Position numbers and translations under genes: made by a program. A stretch of DNA of 64,000 nucleotides from Campylobacter gracilis (lineage in GTDB: Bacteria; Campylobacterota; Campylobacteria; Campylobacterales; Campylobacteraceae), in assembly GCF_018374135.1 (NCBI RefSeq), contig NZ_JAHAFS010000012.1, forward strand, positions 1-64,000, in the 5' to 3' direction. Under the pieces are notes generated by a model that saw only the letters and a list, made by a program, of their open reading frames with translations, did no database searches and was not told the origin of the DNA. This document shows positions 1 to 8,874 of the stretch, one piece after another; position 1 is the first letter of the stretch; each line of letters opens with the position of its first letter.

Positions 1-355
1 CGCTTTCGATGAGGCGCGCGATAAAGGGCGCCGAGCCGATAGTAAGCGGTACGATCGCCGCGGTGGTGCCGATGCTAGTGCCGATAAGAAGCTTCGTAAG
101 CGGAAAGAGTACGATTAGCAAAATTATAAACGGGAAGCTTCGCAGCGTATTTATCGCGACGTCCAGCACGGCGTAGACGATGCGGTTTTCGCAGAGCCCG
201 CCGCGACGCGTAAGGATAAGCACGATCGCAAGCACGAGCCCCAAAATAAACGCCAAAGCCGTGCTTACGAAGGTCATATACAGCGTCTCCAGCGTCGCGT
301 TTAGCAGCAGTTTCGGTATCGCTCCGCTAAAAAAATTTTGTATCCACTCTATCAT
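1..355 (-). CDS. metI: D-methionine ABC transporter permease MetI (5' part, runs off window start)
   Basis: The minus-strand frame opens with ATG at 355, preceded by AAAGGA, and runs off the window edge after about 118 residues. It is an inner-membrane permease of the methionine (MetNIQ) importer family. The visible part has a first hydrophobic helix (about residues 20-45), the segment TLRSFPFIILL and then LIGTSIGTTAAIVPL, which is a hallmark of MetI and sits just before the coupling region that contacts the ATPase. No metN lies directly upstream: the next gene on that side is a UbiD decarboxylase about 260 bp away. The ATPase must therefore be downstream of metI or elsewhere. The family call is firm; the substrate is by family only. 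Confidence 0.82.
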   Translation of the reverse strand, partial: MIEWIQNFFSGAIPKLLLNATLETLYMTFVSTALAFILGLVLAIVLILTRRGGLCENRIVYAVLDVAINTLRSFPFIILLIVLFPLTKLLIGTSIGTTAAIVPLTIGSAPFIARLIES

Positions 356-614
356 TTATGTCCTTTCATTTTGTGCTTGCTTGCGCTATATCGAGCTTTT
401 GCGCCGCTTTAAAAATTTTTGAAATTTTAAAATTTACGCCGCAGCAAATTTTACGCCTTAAAATTTCAACCCTCGCGAAGCGGTAAATTTTATAAAATTT
501 TATCGCCTTTAACTCTAAGTTTAGATGAAATTCTATCTAAATTTAACGCGCAGCCCTTAAAACCAAAGCTAAATTTTAAAATTTCAAATCCGTGCGAAAT
601 TCAGCCCCGCGTCC

Positions 615-2450
615 TCAAAAAATTTCAAATTTTTTAAATAGCTCGGGCTCGTTCTGCACGATGCCGCGCTCTATGAGGCTTGACACGACTTCGCGGCTGC
701 AAAGCGTCTCCTGCGGCCACCGGCGCGTATAGCCCTCCCACTCGTGCTTGCTCGTAGCGTCGATGCAGATGCGATCGTCCTGCGCCACAAATACGTCGCG
801 CAGCGCATCGATGCTATTTACGACGCGCCAAACGCTCATATAGAGGTTGCTCGCGTCATTCCCCGCATCGGTAAAAATCAAAATTTTAAAATGCTCGCTA
901 AATTTCAAAATCCGCCGCCAGCTCCGCTCTACGAGCTCTTTTTTGTCTATGTTTATCAGCACGAGCGGGTTTTTCGTATCGCAAAAGTGCTGCTTAAGCG
1001 CCAAAATAGCGGGCTCTTCGCTTTGAAATTTAGCTAGCAGCTCCTCGTCGCTTAAAATTTGCGGCGCCTGCGAGCTTAAATCCGCCGTCGCATCGATGCC
1101 GAGCTTGCCGCCGAAGCAGGAGTTCGGGCTTGCGTGATCGAGCTGATCGCACACACCCTCGCTAAAAACGAGGCTGCGCGCGCCTATGCGGTTTAGGACG
1201 TACTTCGTAAGCGCCTCGTACTCATCTAAGCCCGGCGCGTCCTGCGGCACGAAAACGGCGTGTTTTACGAAGCTCATCTGCCCCACGCCCCAAAACGCGT
1301 GCATGATCTGTTTAGCGGCGGCGGGGTAGCGCACGGCGATCTTAGCCAAAATCAGATTGTGAAATACGCCGTTTTCGGGCATTTTATAATCGATCAGATC
1401 GGGCGCGCTCGTGCGAAACAGCGGCAAAAAGATCCGCTCGGTCGCATACCCCATAAATTTATCCTCAAGCGGCGGCTTACCCACGACTGTGGCGTGAAAT
1501 ACGGGCGCGCGCTTGTGCGTGATCGCGCTAACCTCCATTACGGGGAATGGCTCTACCGGCGTGTAATATCCCGTGTGATCGCCGAAAGGCCCTTCCGGCT
1601 CGCTTACTGCTGGATCGACAAAGCCCTCGATCACGTAGTCGGCGCCCTCTGGAACGTAAATTTCATTCGTAAGCGATTTTACGAGGCGAGCGGGGCTGCG
1701 GCGGATGAAGCCGTAAAGCAGCAGCTCAAAAATCCCCTTCGGCAGCGGCGCCTGACCGCACCAGATATAGAGCGGGTCGCCGCCGATCGCCACGGATACG
1801 GGCATCTTGCGCCCCGCTTTGCGGTATTCGTCAAAAAAGCCAGCGCCGTCTTTGTGTATCTGCCAGTGCATCCCCAAGCGGTCGCGCCCGTAAATTTGCA
1901 GACGATACATGCCGAGATTTTGCGTTTGCGAGTTCAGATCCTTCGTATAGACCTGCCCCATCGTGATAAATGCGCCGCCATCATTCTCCCAGGTTTTAAG
2001 CACGGGAAGCTCGCCCAAATCGACGTCAGCACCCAGATGTGCGACCTGCTGGCACTCGCCGCGGCCGCTAAGGCGCTTTACAAAAATTTTACGCAGCGAG
2101 ATTAAGTGCGCTAAAAAATCAAGCTTTTCGCTGAAGTTTTGCGGACGCTTCGGCTTTAGCAGGCTCTCAATCTCGGCGGCGATCTCGTCAGGTTCGCGAC
2201 CGAGGATTAAATTTAATGCAGAAGATGAACCGAAAATATTGCTTAGCACCGGCGGCATCCGTTTGCCCTGCGCGTTTCGCACGTTCGTAAAAAGCAACGC
2301 CTGCGAGTGCTCCCTTTTGACCTCGATGTAGCTTGCGTGCGCGATCTCAAGCTCGGTGCCGATCTGCTCCTTTACCTCACGCAATAGCCCGTTTTCGTAA
2401 AGCCTCTTTATCCAAAAATTTCTGTTTAAAATTTCATCAAAGCTCTGCAT
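615..2450 (-). CDS. UbiD-family decarboxylase, probably menaquinone (futalosine pathway) biosynthesis
   Basis: A 611-residue prenylated-FMN-dependent non-oxidative decarboxylase of the UbiD family. The family signature EPEGPFGDHTGYYTP lies at residues 284-298, and the region from MYRLQIYGRDR (from residue 181) to HWQIHKDG is the prFMN/metal-binding part. Epsilonproteobacteria make menaquinone by the futalosine route, and an mqnE gene lies in this same window at 10.2-11.3 kb, so the likely substrate is a late naphthoate intermediate. That role is inferred from family and pathway and not visible in the residues. The ATG is preceded by AAAGGCAGCGG. The gene is the last of the metG operon and starts 9 bp after the gene before it. 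It is longer than E. coli UbiD (about 497 residues) but normal for the epsilonproteobacterial form. Confidence 0.88.
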   Translation of the reverse strand: MQSFDEILNRNFWIKRLYENGLLREVKEQIGTELEIAHASYIEVKREHSQALLFTNVRNAQGKRMPPVLSNIFGSSSALNLILGREPDEIAAEIESLLKPKRPQNFSEKLDFLAHLISLRKIFVKRLSGRGECQQVAHLGADVDLGELPVLKTWENDGGAFITMGQVYTKDLNSQTQNLGMYRLQIYGRDRLGMHWQIHKDGAGFFDEYRKAGRKMPVSVAIGGDPLYIWCGQAPLPKGIFELLLYGFIRRSPARLVKSLTNEIYVPEGADYVIEGFVDPAVSEPEGPFGDHTGYYTPVEPFPVMEVSAITHKRAPVFHATVVGKPPLEDKFMGYATERIFLPLFRTSAPDLIDYKMPENGVFHNLILAKIAVRYPAAAKQIMHAFWGVGQMSFVKHAVFVPQDAPGLDEYEALTKYVLNRIGARSLVFSEGVCDQLDHASPNSCFGGKLGIDATADLSSQAPQILSDEELLAKFQSEEPAILALKQHFCDTKNPLVLINIDKKELVERSWRRILKFSEHFKILIFTDAGNDASNLYMSVWRVVNSIDALRDVFVAQDDRICIDATSKHEWEGYTRRWPQETLCSREVVSSLIERGIVQNEPELFKKFEIF

Positions 2451-2459
2451 CCGCTGCCT

Positions 2460-3449
2460 TTAAAAAAATAGATTTTTTTCTTGCGGTTTTTGATTTAGAA
2501 GCTGCACGATCGCGCTTTTTTCCGCAAAAACCAGCGCGTAATGAAACTCCGGCAGGCTCTTTAGCGCGCTTAGCTTATTAAAGCGAAAGTCGATTTTAAC
2601 GCCGTCTAAGCGATCCTCCCAGCTAGCGCAGACGATAATTTTTTCGCGGAATTTCGCCCGCAAAAAATCCGCCTCGCGCGCAAAAAGCTCAGGATCGCTC
2701 TCGGCAATAAAGGCGCGGTAGCTTCCGCCAAGCGAGCTAACGTTAAAAAACCTATCCACAAAAATCGGCTCGAAATGGCCGAATGCGCTTAAGTTTTGAA
2801 ATTTAAAGGGTATGTTTTTGCGCGAGAGATACTCGATCACGCCGCATAGCTCGGGCAAAAATAGCTGCGGAAAGATTAAGTTTGAGTAATAAAGCCCGCC
2901 GAAAACGAAGCTACTGTAAAATATCGAGCCGCCGTAAAGCAGCCTAAAATCCGCGCTAGCGGGAATCGTGACAGGCGAGATACCGAGGCTTTGCAAAAGA
3001 TCGCCGTCGGTGGTGAAGTAGGTATTTTTCTCTTTGGCATTCAGCAGACTGATGAAAAGCTCGCCCTTGCTGCGCGGCGCAAACATCAAATTTTTCGGCA
3101 CGCTCGTGTAGCGCAGGATCTCGCTTTGCACTTCGTTTATCAGCACGAAGCCGTGCCGCCACGTCTCGCCCAGAAATTTTATCAGCCGCACGAGCGCCGA
3201 GCATAAATTTTCGACCTTGATAAAGGCGATCTCGTCGTTAAGCGGCTTGAAATTGTTATCGAAAATGATCGCGTACGCGCCGTTATCGATCGCGGTGCGC
3301 ACGTCGCGCTCGTTTGCGCCGAGTGCTATGAAAGCTCCCTTTTTCGCGACCTTTGCGGGCTCGATCGCAAAGCTCTCGACCGCGGAGATCGCAGGATTAT
3401 TTAGCATCGTTCCGTTTACGATACGGGTTAAATTTAATAAATTTACCAT
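2460..3449 (-). CDS. Mur-ligase N-domain-like protein of unknown function
   Basis: A 329-residue protein. Residues about 20-85 resemble the N-terminal substrate-binding domain of MurE/MurF: AISAVESFAIEP, then KKGAFIALGANERD, then AIDNGAYAIIF, which matches the Mur pattern of a surface strand, an FIALxG turn and a GA-alanine helix. The glycine-rich ATP loop (GxxGKT) of the Mur ligase central domain is absent, and the rest has no motif I recognise, so it is unlikely to be a working ligase. There is no signal peptide, so it is probably cytoplasmic. Its ATG shares one base with the TAA of the upstream gene (TAATG), which indicates translational coupling. I recall a similar unknown gene beside metS in C. 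jejuni (Cj0837c), but cannot check this here. Confidence 0.55.
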   Translation of the reverse strand: MVNLLNLTRIVNGTMLNNPAISAVESFAIEPAKVAKKGAFIALGANERDVRTAIDNGAYAIIFDNNFKPLNDEIAFIKVENLCSALVRLIKFLGETWRHGFVLINEVQSEILRYTSVPKNLMFAPRSKGELFISLLNAKEKNTYFTTDGDLLQSLGISPVTIPASADFRLLYGGSIFYSSFVFGGLYYSNLIFPQLFLPELCGVIEYLSRKNIPFKFQNLSAFGHFEPIFVDRFFNVSSLGGSYRAFIAESDPELFAREADFLRAKFREKIIVCASWEDRLDGVKIDFRFNKLSALKSLPEFHYALVFAEKSAIVQLLNQKPQEKNLFF

Positions 3450-4297
3450 TACGATTTCCCCGCGGCGGAACTTTTAAGAAGCGCGCTCTTTGCGGCGCGG
3501 TGCGGCTGCTTTGCGGTAGATGCGGAACTTACGCCGGACGCGGCGGCGTCTTTTGCGGCGATTACGGCAGGTGCGGCAGTATTTTTTTCGATGCGGCGAG
3601 ATTTTGCGTTCCGAGAGGCACTTTTAGCCGGTACCCATTTTGCGCTTGGCGCGGAAATTTTATTTTGCGCGGCGCTTTTTATGGACGCTGATTTTGCGAC
3701 AGATGGCGATTTTGCCGTGGATGTAGAGACTACACTTGCTGCGATACTTTTGGCGGTCGATGCGGTTTTTGCGATAGGTACAGGTTTTTTAGCAAGCGGG
3801 GATTTTTTTGCGGGCGCGCTTTTTGTCGCTGTGTTTTTTTTAGTAGTGACACTTTTGGAAAGCAAGGCGTCTTTTTTAATGCTTGCGCTAGAAACACCTG
3901 CCGTGCGCTTTCTGCGCGACGCGGCGCTTGCTTTAGAGCTCTCGCCATCCGCACTTGCACGCTTTTTTGTGCGCTCGTCCGTAAATTTATCGGTATGTGA
4001 AAACGAGCGCACAACCGCGCGCGTACCGAGCTTTGCACATTTTAAAGCGGCGAACTTCGACAGCTCGCAAATGCCGAGCGTTAAAATTTTACGCGCCGCA
4101 AATTTTAAAGCAACACCTGCGCCGAGCTTTAGCGCCAAAGGCGTGGCGCACACAAGCCCGCCTGCACCGATCTTTGCGGCAAGGGAGGAGCTGCGGCAAA
4201 GCTTTAAAATTTTATCCGAAGCGCTGCTTTTTTGCGCGCAGAGCCCGGCCGCGCCGTAGATAGCGAGCTTTGAAGCCTTGCGCGCTAGAGCCCTCAT
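3449..4297 (-). CDS. Ala/Ser/Lys-rich basic protein, function unknown
   Basis: A 282-residue protein placed 2 bp after metG and coupled to the next gene by TAATG. Residues 1-95 are a hydrophobic, Cys- and Ala-rich region (several GAGxxLK and LCxxK stretches) that could pack against or into the membrane. Residues about 105-282 are low complexity, built from loosely repeated AKKxP, AKS and TAKS units like the tails of histone H1-type or TolA-type proteins. It is strongly basic. I do not recognise a family. The possibilities are a nucleic-acid-binding or envelope-spanning basic protein, but neither is shown. The opposite strand also has a long open frame here because of the biased composition; the operon position and start/stop coupling favour the minus strand. 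Confidence 0.6.
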   Translation of the reverse strand: MRALARKASKLAIYGAAGLCAQKSSASDKILKLCRSSSLAAKIGAGGLVCATPLALKLGAGVALKFAARKILTLGICELSKFAALKCAKLGTRAVVRSFSHTDKFTDERTKKRASADGESSKASAASRRKRTAGVSSASIKKDALLSKSVTTKKNTATKSAPAKKSPLAKKPVPIAKTASTAKSIAASVVSTSTAKSPSVAKSASIKSAAQNKISAPSAKWVPAKSASRNAKSRRIEKNTAAPAVIAAKDAAASGVSSASTAKQPHRAAKSALLKSSAAGKS

Positions 4298-4299
4298 CG

Positions 4300-6297
4300 C
4301 TAACCTACGATCGCGCCGTTTTTTACGGGTGCGAGAGTGCTAAGCAGCGTAAGGCTGCCGTCCTCGGCGCTTAAAATCATACCCTCGCTGCTATGTTTAA
4401 AAATTTTAGCGGGTTTTAAATTTGCCAGCACGCAGATCTGCTTGCCGACAAGCGCGGCGGGATCGTAAAATTTCGCGATACCGCTGATGATTTGACGCGG
4501 CCTCTCCTCCCCTAGATCGATCATAAATCGCAATAGTTTCTCGCTGCCCTCTATGTTTTCGCACTCCAAAATCGTGCCGACTTTGATAACGCATTTTTTA
4601 AAATCATCGATTTTAATCTGCGCTTCAGATGCCGCGCCTTTGGCTTCTTGCGCCGTAGCGTCCGAGCTGGAAGCGTTTGCGTTTAAGCTTAGCGCGCCTT
4701 TTGCCGCGGCGTCTGCGCCCGAACAGCTTGTAGAATTTACAGCGCCATCCAGTCTATCGTAGTCCGCCTTCGGCATTAGCTCATGATCGATCTTGGTAAA
4801 AAGCGGCTCGCACGACTTGGCCTTAAAATCTAAAATTTCGCCTCGAAGTACGAGTTTTTCATAAAGCGGAGTGGATATTTCAAAGCCGAGCGTGTCTGCG
4901 ATACGTGCCGCCGTCTTCGGCATCGCAGGGCTTAGCAGCACGGCGACTTTAGCCAGAATATTTGCGACCAATGCGACGAGAGCCAGCGCCTTAGCCTGCT
5001 CGCCGTTTTTCATCAAATTCCACGGCTCATATTTCGCAATCGAAGCGTTTGCGAGCGCAAGCGCCCTCCAAAGCTCCTCTAAGTATCTATTGGTAGCGAC
5101 TTCCTCAAGCGCGCTAAGTGCGGTGCTCAGATAGGAGTTTGCTTCCTCGATCTCGGCGGTGAAAAATTTCATCACGTCTTTGGAATTTATGATGTAGTCC
5201 GAGTATTTTGCGCTCATGCCGACGATGCGGCTGAGTAGATTTCCAAGCTCGTTGGCAAGCTCGGAATTTACGCGGTTGATGATCGCTTTTTGCGAAAAAT
5301 CGCCATCTTGACCGAACGGTACCTCGCGCAGCAAAAAATACCTAAACTGCTCCAGCCCGTAGGCGTTTGCGACCTCGCGCGGATTCACAACGTTGCCAAG
5401 GCTTTTGCTCATCTTTTTGCCGTCACGCGTCCACCAGCCGTGAGCTGCGATGCTGCGTGGCATATTTAGTCCCAGGCTCATCAAAAACGCAGGCCAATAA
5501 ACAGCGTGAAAGCGCAAAATGTCCTTGCCTACGATGTGCAGCGCGTCGCTCCAATACTCCATCCGCTCGCCGCCCGCGCAAAATCCAAGCGAACTAAGGT
5601 AATCCATCAGCGCGTCCAGCCAGACGTAAATCACGTGCTTCGGATCGTTTAGCTCGGGCGGAATTTTAACGCCCCAATCAAAACCCGTTCGCGTGATTGA
5701 AAGATCCTTCAGACCGCTTTTTACGAAGCTTATTACCTCGTTTTTTTTGCCTAGCGGCAGGATGCACTTTTCGTCTTCATACCATTTCAAAAGCCGCTCT
5801 GCATAGGCGCTAAGCCTGAAAAAATAGCTCTCCTCTTTTAAAATTTTAGTCTTTTTGCCGCAATCGGGGCAATACTCGCCGTCGATTAGCTGAGCGGAAG
5901 GGAAAAAACTCTCGCAGCTTACGCAATAGTTGCCCTCGTATTCGCCCTTATAAATGTCGCCCTTTTCATACATCTTGCGAAATACGTTTTGCACCGCCGC
6001 CTCGTGCGCGGCATCGGTAGTGCGCGAAAACATATCATAGCTGATGTCAAACTCGTCCCACAGGTTTTTAAATTTAGCGCTTACGCCGTCTGCGTACTGC
6101 TTTGGGCTTTGGCCGTGCTTGGCTGCGGCCTCCTCGATCTTTTGGCCATGCTCGTCGGTGCCCGTTTTAAAAAACACCTCGTGTCCTTGCAAGCGATAAA
6201 ATCTAGCCATCGTATCGGCGATGATCGTCGTGTATGCGTGACCGATGTGCGGGACGTCGTTTACGTAATAAATCGGCGTCATTATGTATTTTTTCAT
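4300..6297 (-). CDS. metG: Methionyl-tRNA synthetase with C-terminal tRNA-binding domain
   Basis: A 665-residue class I aminoacyl-tRNA synthetase that charges tRNA-Met in the cytoplasm. The HIGH motif is at residues 17-20, a four-cysteine zinc knuckle at C125, C128, C143 and C146, and KMSKS at 295-299. A helical anticodon-binding domain follows. The last ~100 residues are an EMAPII/Trbp111-type OB fold (IKVGTILECENI, then GMIL near the end) that dimerises and holds tRNA. The linker at about 521-562 is Ala/Ser-rich and looks inserted and disordered. The ATG has a good AAGGAG site. It is the first gene of a four-gene minus-strand operon ending in the UbiD decarboxylase. Confidence 0.97.
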   Translation of the reverse strand: MKKYIMTPIYYVNDVPHIGHAYTTIIADTMARFYRLQGHEVFFKTGTDEHGQKIEEAAAKHGQSPKQYADGVSAKFKNLWDEFDISYDMFSRTTDAAHEAAVQNVFRKMYEKGDIYKGEYEGNYCVSCESFFPSAQLIDGEYCPDCGKKTKILKEESYFFRLSAYAERLLKWYEDEKCILPLGKKNEVISFVKSGLKDLSITRTGFDWGVKIPPELNDPKHVIYVWLDALMDYLSSLGFCAGGERMEYWSDALHIVGKDILRFHAVYWPAFLMSLGLNMPRSIAAHGWWTRDGKKMSKSLGNVVNPREVANAYGLEQFRYFLLREVPFGQDGDFSQKAIINRVNSELANELGNLLSRIVGMSAKYSDYIINSKDVMKFFTAEIEEANSYLSTALSALEEVATNRYLEELWRALALANASIAKYEPWNLMKNGEQAKALALVALVANILAKVAVLLSPAMPKTAARIADTLGFEISTPLYEKLVLRGEILDFKAKSCEPLFTKIDHELMPKADYDRLDGAVNSTSCSGADAAAKGALSLNANASSSDATAQEAKGAASEAQIKIDDFKKCVIKVGTILECENIEGSEKLLRFMIDLGEERPRQIISGIAKFYDPAALVGKQICVLANLKPAKIFKHSSEGMILSAEDGSLTLLSTLAPVKNGAIVG

Positions 6298-6363
6298 TAT
6301 TCTCCTTCTATTGATTCCGTCAAGTATTTTAATCTAACGTAACATAAAATTTATATTTAAAAT

Positions 6364-7044
6364 TTACTGCGATCGCGAACCGGCTTGATTTAATACGTAA
6401 TTTACATATCCAGTCTCAGGTTGAATCGTAATGATTGCCCTATCGTTTGCACTATTAGTTAAAGTAATGGTGCAGGGAGCGGCAATTAAATTTGCATAAA
6501 GCGCAACTTTAGCCACCTGTCTCATAGGTCTTCCTTTAACGTCGAAAGCTATCGTAGTGTTCCCTCTTTGATTGCAAGCATCACCGAAAGTCACATTAAC
6601 GATATCATAGCTACCACCTAAATTCAGCTTTTTATTCATTTTTGCACCATCTGTATTTGAAGGCTGAGATGCAAAGCCTGAAGTAAGCAATTTATTGGGA
6701 TTTAAAGGATCTACGGCAATTGAAGCCAAACTATTAGGCTGTCCGTTTGATTTAGGAAAAGTTCCGTTATCCCAATACACATTATATCTCCATCCTGCAG
6801 CAGAACCAGGAGCACCAGCGTTAGTAAATTGTATTCTCCATAATCTTCTAAACCAATTCTGGTCACTTGCATTAAATTTATTATCGTTCATTGCAAGCTG
6901 TTGCGTGTAACGAATGTGCGAAACAACCTGATCTGCCGCCTCCACAAGGCTATTTCGATTGATTTGAGGCACCGCCACCGCCGCTAGAATTCCAACCACC
7001 ACGATGATGAAAATCAGCTCTATCATAGTAAATGCTTTTTTCAT
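6364..7044 (-). CDS. Type II secretion / type IV pilin-like pseudopilin
   Basis: A 226-residue protein with a class III signal: MKKA followed by FTMIELIFIIVVVGILAAVAVPQ, a short basic leader and the ~20-residue hydrophobic alpha-1 helix of pilins. The mature protein would begin at F5 with the conserved E5 (FTMIE). Residue -1 is Ala rather than the usual Gly. The globular part is Gly/Asn-rich and contains two cysteines that could form the C-terminal disulphide (DACNQRG and AAPCTI). The likely role is a pseudopilin for a DNA-uptake or type II secretion-like machine, as in the Campylobacter Cts system, after processing by a prepilin peptidase. No other pilus or secretion gene lies next to it. 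The ATG is preceded by GAAAGG. Confidence 0.8.
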   Translation of the reverse strand: MKKAFTMIELIFIIVVVGILAAVAVPQINRNSLVEAADQVVSHIRYTQQLAMNDNKFNASDQNWFRRLWRIQFTNAGAPGSAAGWRYNVYWDNGTFPKSNGQPNSLASIAVDPLNPNKLLTSGFASQPSNTDGAKMNKKLNLGGSYDIVNVTFGDACNQRGNTTIAFDVKGRPMRQVAKVALYANLIAAPCTITLTNSANDRAIITIQPETGYVNYVLNQAGSRSQ

Positions 7045-7071
7045 AATTTTTACCTTTCATAAAAATTTTGT

Positions 7072-8298
7072 TTATATTTTAACATAAAATTTAGCAATTC
7101 GCACGCCTCGCTTGTAAATATCTATATTTTGTATCGAATTTTTATGATCCGAGACATATTCCGGCTTATCCGCATAGATAAAAGCGCTATCCCCGCTAGG
7201 CAGTCCGTAAAATTTCAGGCGCAGGCAGAGCCTCTCGTCTTCGCAGCTTACGCTTTTTACTCCGCGATTTTTTAGCTCACTTGCCAGCTGCCTAGCTACG
7301 TCAAATTTATAGATGAAATGCCGCTGCGGTTTGTTTGCGAACATCGCCTCATACATCACGTCGCTGAAAATCACTGCAAAATAACTCACCGCTAAGCTTA
7401 CCAGCGTTACACCCACGGCAATCTTATGAAAAGTGCGAAATTTAGGCAATCTAACGCGGTACGAATTAAACAAAACCCGAATGATTAAAGGCGTAGCGAT
7501 GACGCAATACGGCAGCATCATCTCAAGCGGCACGCGCTGTCTTAGAGAAAAAAGCATCGTTAGACAAAGCGCGCTCGTAGCGATGAACCAAAGCAGGCTC
7601 TTCTCCTCTTTGATCCAAATTCTATAGATCGTGTAGATGAAAAATAAAAACACTAAAGGCGAAAACGCGCCCGCAAAAACGCCCACGGTGTCTAAAAAAT
7701 ATCCCTTTGGCTTGCCCTCAGAGCTTACGTCGTAAAAGATCACGCTGAAGCTAAATAGCGCTATGCAAAGTAGCAAAAGCTCCTTTTTGCGCGTATAAAG
7801 CGCCCAAATTCCAAAGCCTACGTAGAGCATAAAAAACGCGCGATCGATCAGGGCGCAAACGGACAGAAGCACGAAAAGCACGATATTGTATTCGCTCTTT
7901 GCAAAATATATCGCTAGCAGTGTGAAAAAAACGATGATGCCCGCAGGATTTAGCAAGATCGCGCTACTCATCGATGCAGGAAGCGCCATAAATAGCGCCG
8001 TAGCGACCACTCTATCGAAGCGACGCTTTAGAATAAATTTTGAAATTTTATAGATCATCGCAGCGTTTGCGAAGTGGATCAAAATAAACGGTATGCGCAG
8101 GGCGTAATCGTTGCGCCCGAAAATTTCGCAGCTTAAATTTGCGATTAGCGAAACGAGGGATTTTTTCTCGTAAAAAATTTCGGCTTCGTAGTAGCTGATG
8201 CTTAAATTTGAGATAGCATAAAGCAAAAATATGCCCTGAAACAGGCACATTATGGAGATCACGAAAATTTCGTTTTGATAAAGCTTCTTCACTCTCAT
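7072..8298 (-). CDS. Polytopic membrane protein, GT39/ArnT-like glycosyltransferase family
   Basis: A 408-residue inner-membrane protein with about 9-10 predicted helices and a short C-terminal soluble tail. The first extracytoplasmic loop carries the acidic YYEAEIFY segment, followed by LANLSCEIFGRNDYALRIP, which matches the loop of lipid-linked-sugar glycosyltransferases (GT39/ArnT class, usually with a DE/EE pair). A sugar transfer from a polyprenyl-phosphate donor is therefore likely, but acceptor and sugar are unknown. The ATG at 8298 is only a few bases from AAGGAT; a GTG at 8292 (MKKLYQNE) has better spacing and may be the real start. It ends 27 bp before the pseudopilin gene downstream. 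Confidence 0.6.
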   Translation of the reverse strand: MRVKKLYQNEIFVISIMCLFQGIFLLYAISNLSISYYEAEIFYEKKSLVSLIANLSCEIFGRNDYALRIPFILIHFANAAMIYKISKFILKRRFDRVVATALFMALPASMSSAILLNPAGIIVFFTLLAIYFAKSEYNIVLFVLLSVCALIDRAFFMLYVGFGIWALYTRKKELLLLCIALFSFSVIFYDVSSEGKPKGYFLDTVGVFAGAFSPLVFLFFIYTIYRIWIKEEKSLLWFIATSALCLTMLFSLRQRVPLEMMLPYCVIATPLIIRVLFNSYRVRLPKFRTFHKIAVGVTLVSLAVSYFAVIFSDVMYEAMFANKPQRHFIYKFDVARQLASELKNRGVKSVSCEDERLCLRLKFYGLPSGDSAFIYADKPEYVSDHKNSIQNIDIYKRGVRIAKFYVKI

Positions 8299-8409
8299 CC
8301 TTGCTGCGGGCGCTTTAAATTTACGGCTAAATTCTATGGCCGAAATTTTATAAAATTTAAGCCGCCGAATCTTTTAAAATTTAGCCGCTAAATTTAACCG
8401 CGCACCGCT

Positions 8410-8859
8410 TCATTCCTCTATCGTATAATTTTCCCAAAAGAAATTTATCCACTCATCCGTCTTTGAAATTTTAAAATCGGGCTGGATAAGCGCCTTGGGT
8501 TTGTAAAAAATCACCGCGGTTTTAAGCTCTATTTGCGGGAATTTCTCCAGCAGCACGCGCTTGATCTCGACCATGCTGTCGCCGCTGTCGATGATATCGT
8601 CCACCAGCAGCACGCGCTTGTAAAGCTCCAGATCGGGCACGTTGAAAACGTCGATGGTGTCGAGCTTTTTGGTGTCCGCGTAGTGGATGGAATTTATCGA
8701 AAATATCGTCCGCATATCAAGCGCATTAGCTAGCGCGTGACCGAATGTGAGCCCGCCTCTAGCGATCGCCACGATTGCATCGGGCATAAATTCGTCCCTA
8801 ACCTGCTTTGCTATAACTCTTGCGTCGCGATCCATCTCGTCAAAACTATAAAATCTCAT
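8410..8859 (-). CDS. Purine phosphoribosyltransferase (Gpt/Hpt-like)
   Basis: A 149-residue cytoplasmic type I phosphoribosyltransferase. The PRPP-binding signature VLLVDDIIDSGDSM is at residues 83-96 and the early PPi loop AIARGGLTFG at 31-40. It probably converts xanthine, guanine or hypoxanthine to the nucleotide. The base specificity cannot be read from the sequence. It lies 15 bp after a purine permease gene and is probably co-transcribed with it, so the pair would import and trap purine bases. Its size is close to E. coli Gpt (152 residues). The ATG has AAGGAAAG upstream. Confidence 0.85.
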   Translation of the reverse strand: MRFYSFDEMDRDARVIAKQVRDEFMPDAIVAIARGGLTFGHALANALDMRTIFSINSIHYADTKKLDTIDVFNVPDLELYKRVLLVDDIIDSGDSMVEIKRVLLEKFPQIELKTAVIFYKPKALIQPDFKISKTDEWINFFWENYTIEE

Positions 8860-8874
8860 ATCTTTCCTTAATAT

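Noticed and set aside
1260..2105. Long plus-strand open frame opposite the UbiD decarboxylase gene (281 codons)
   Set aside because: Antisense of a well-conserved gene, no ribosome site, Arg/Ala/His-rich composition typical of a shadow frame.
3591..4259. Plus-strand open frame opposite the Ala/Lys-rich gene (222 codons)
   Set aside because: Mirror of a low-complexity gene; the minus-strand reading has operon junctions (2 bp and TAATG) on both sides.
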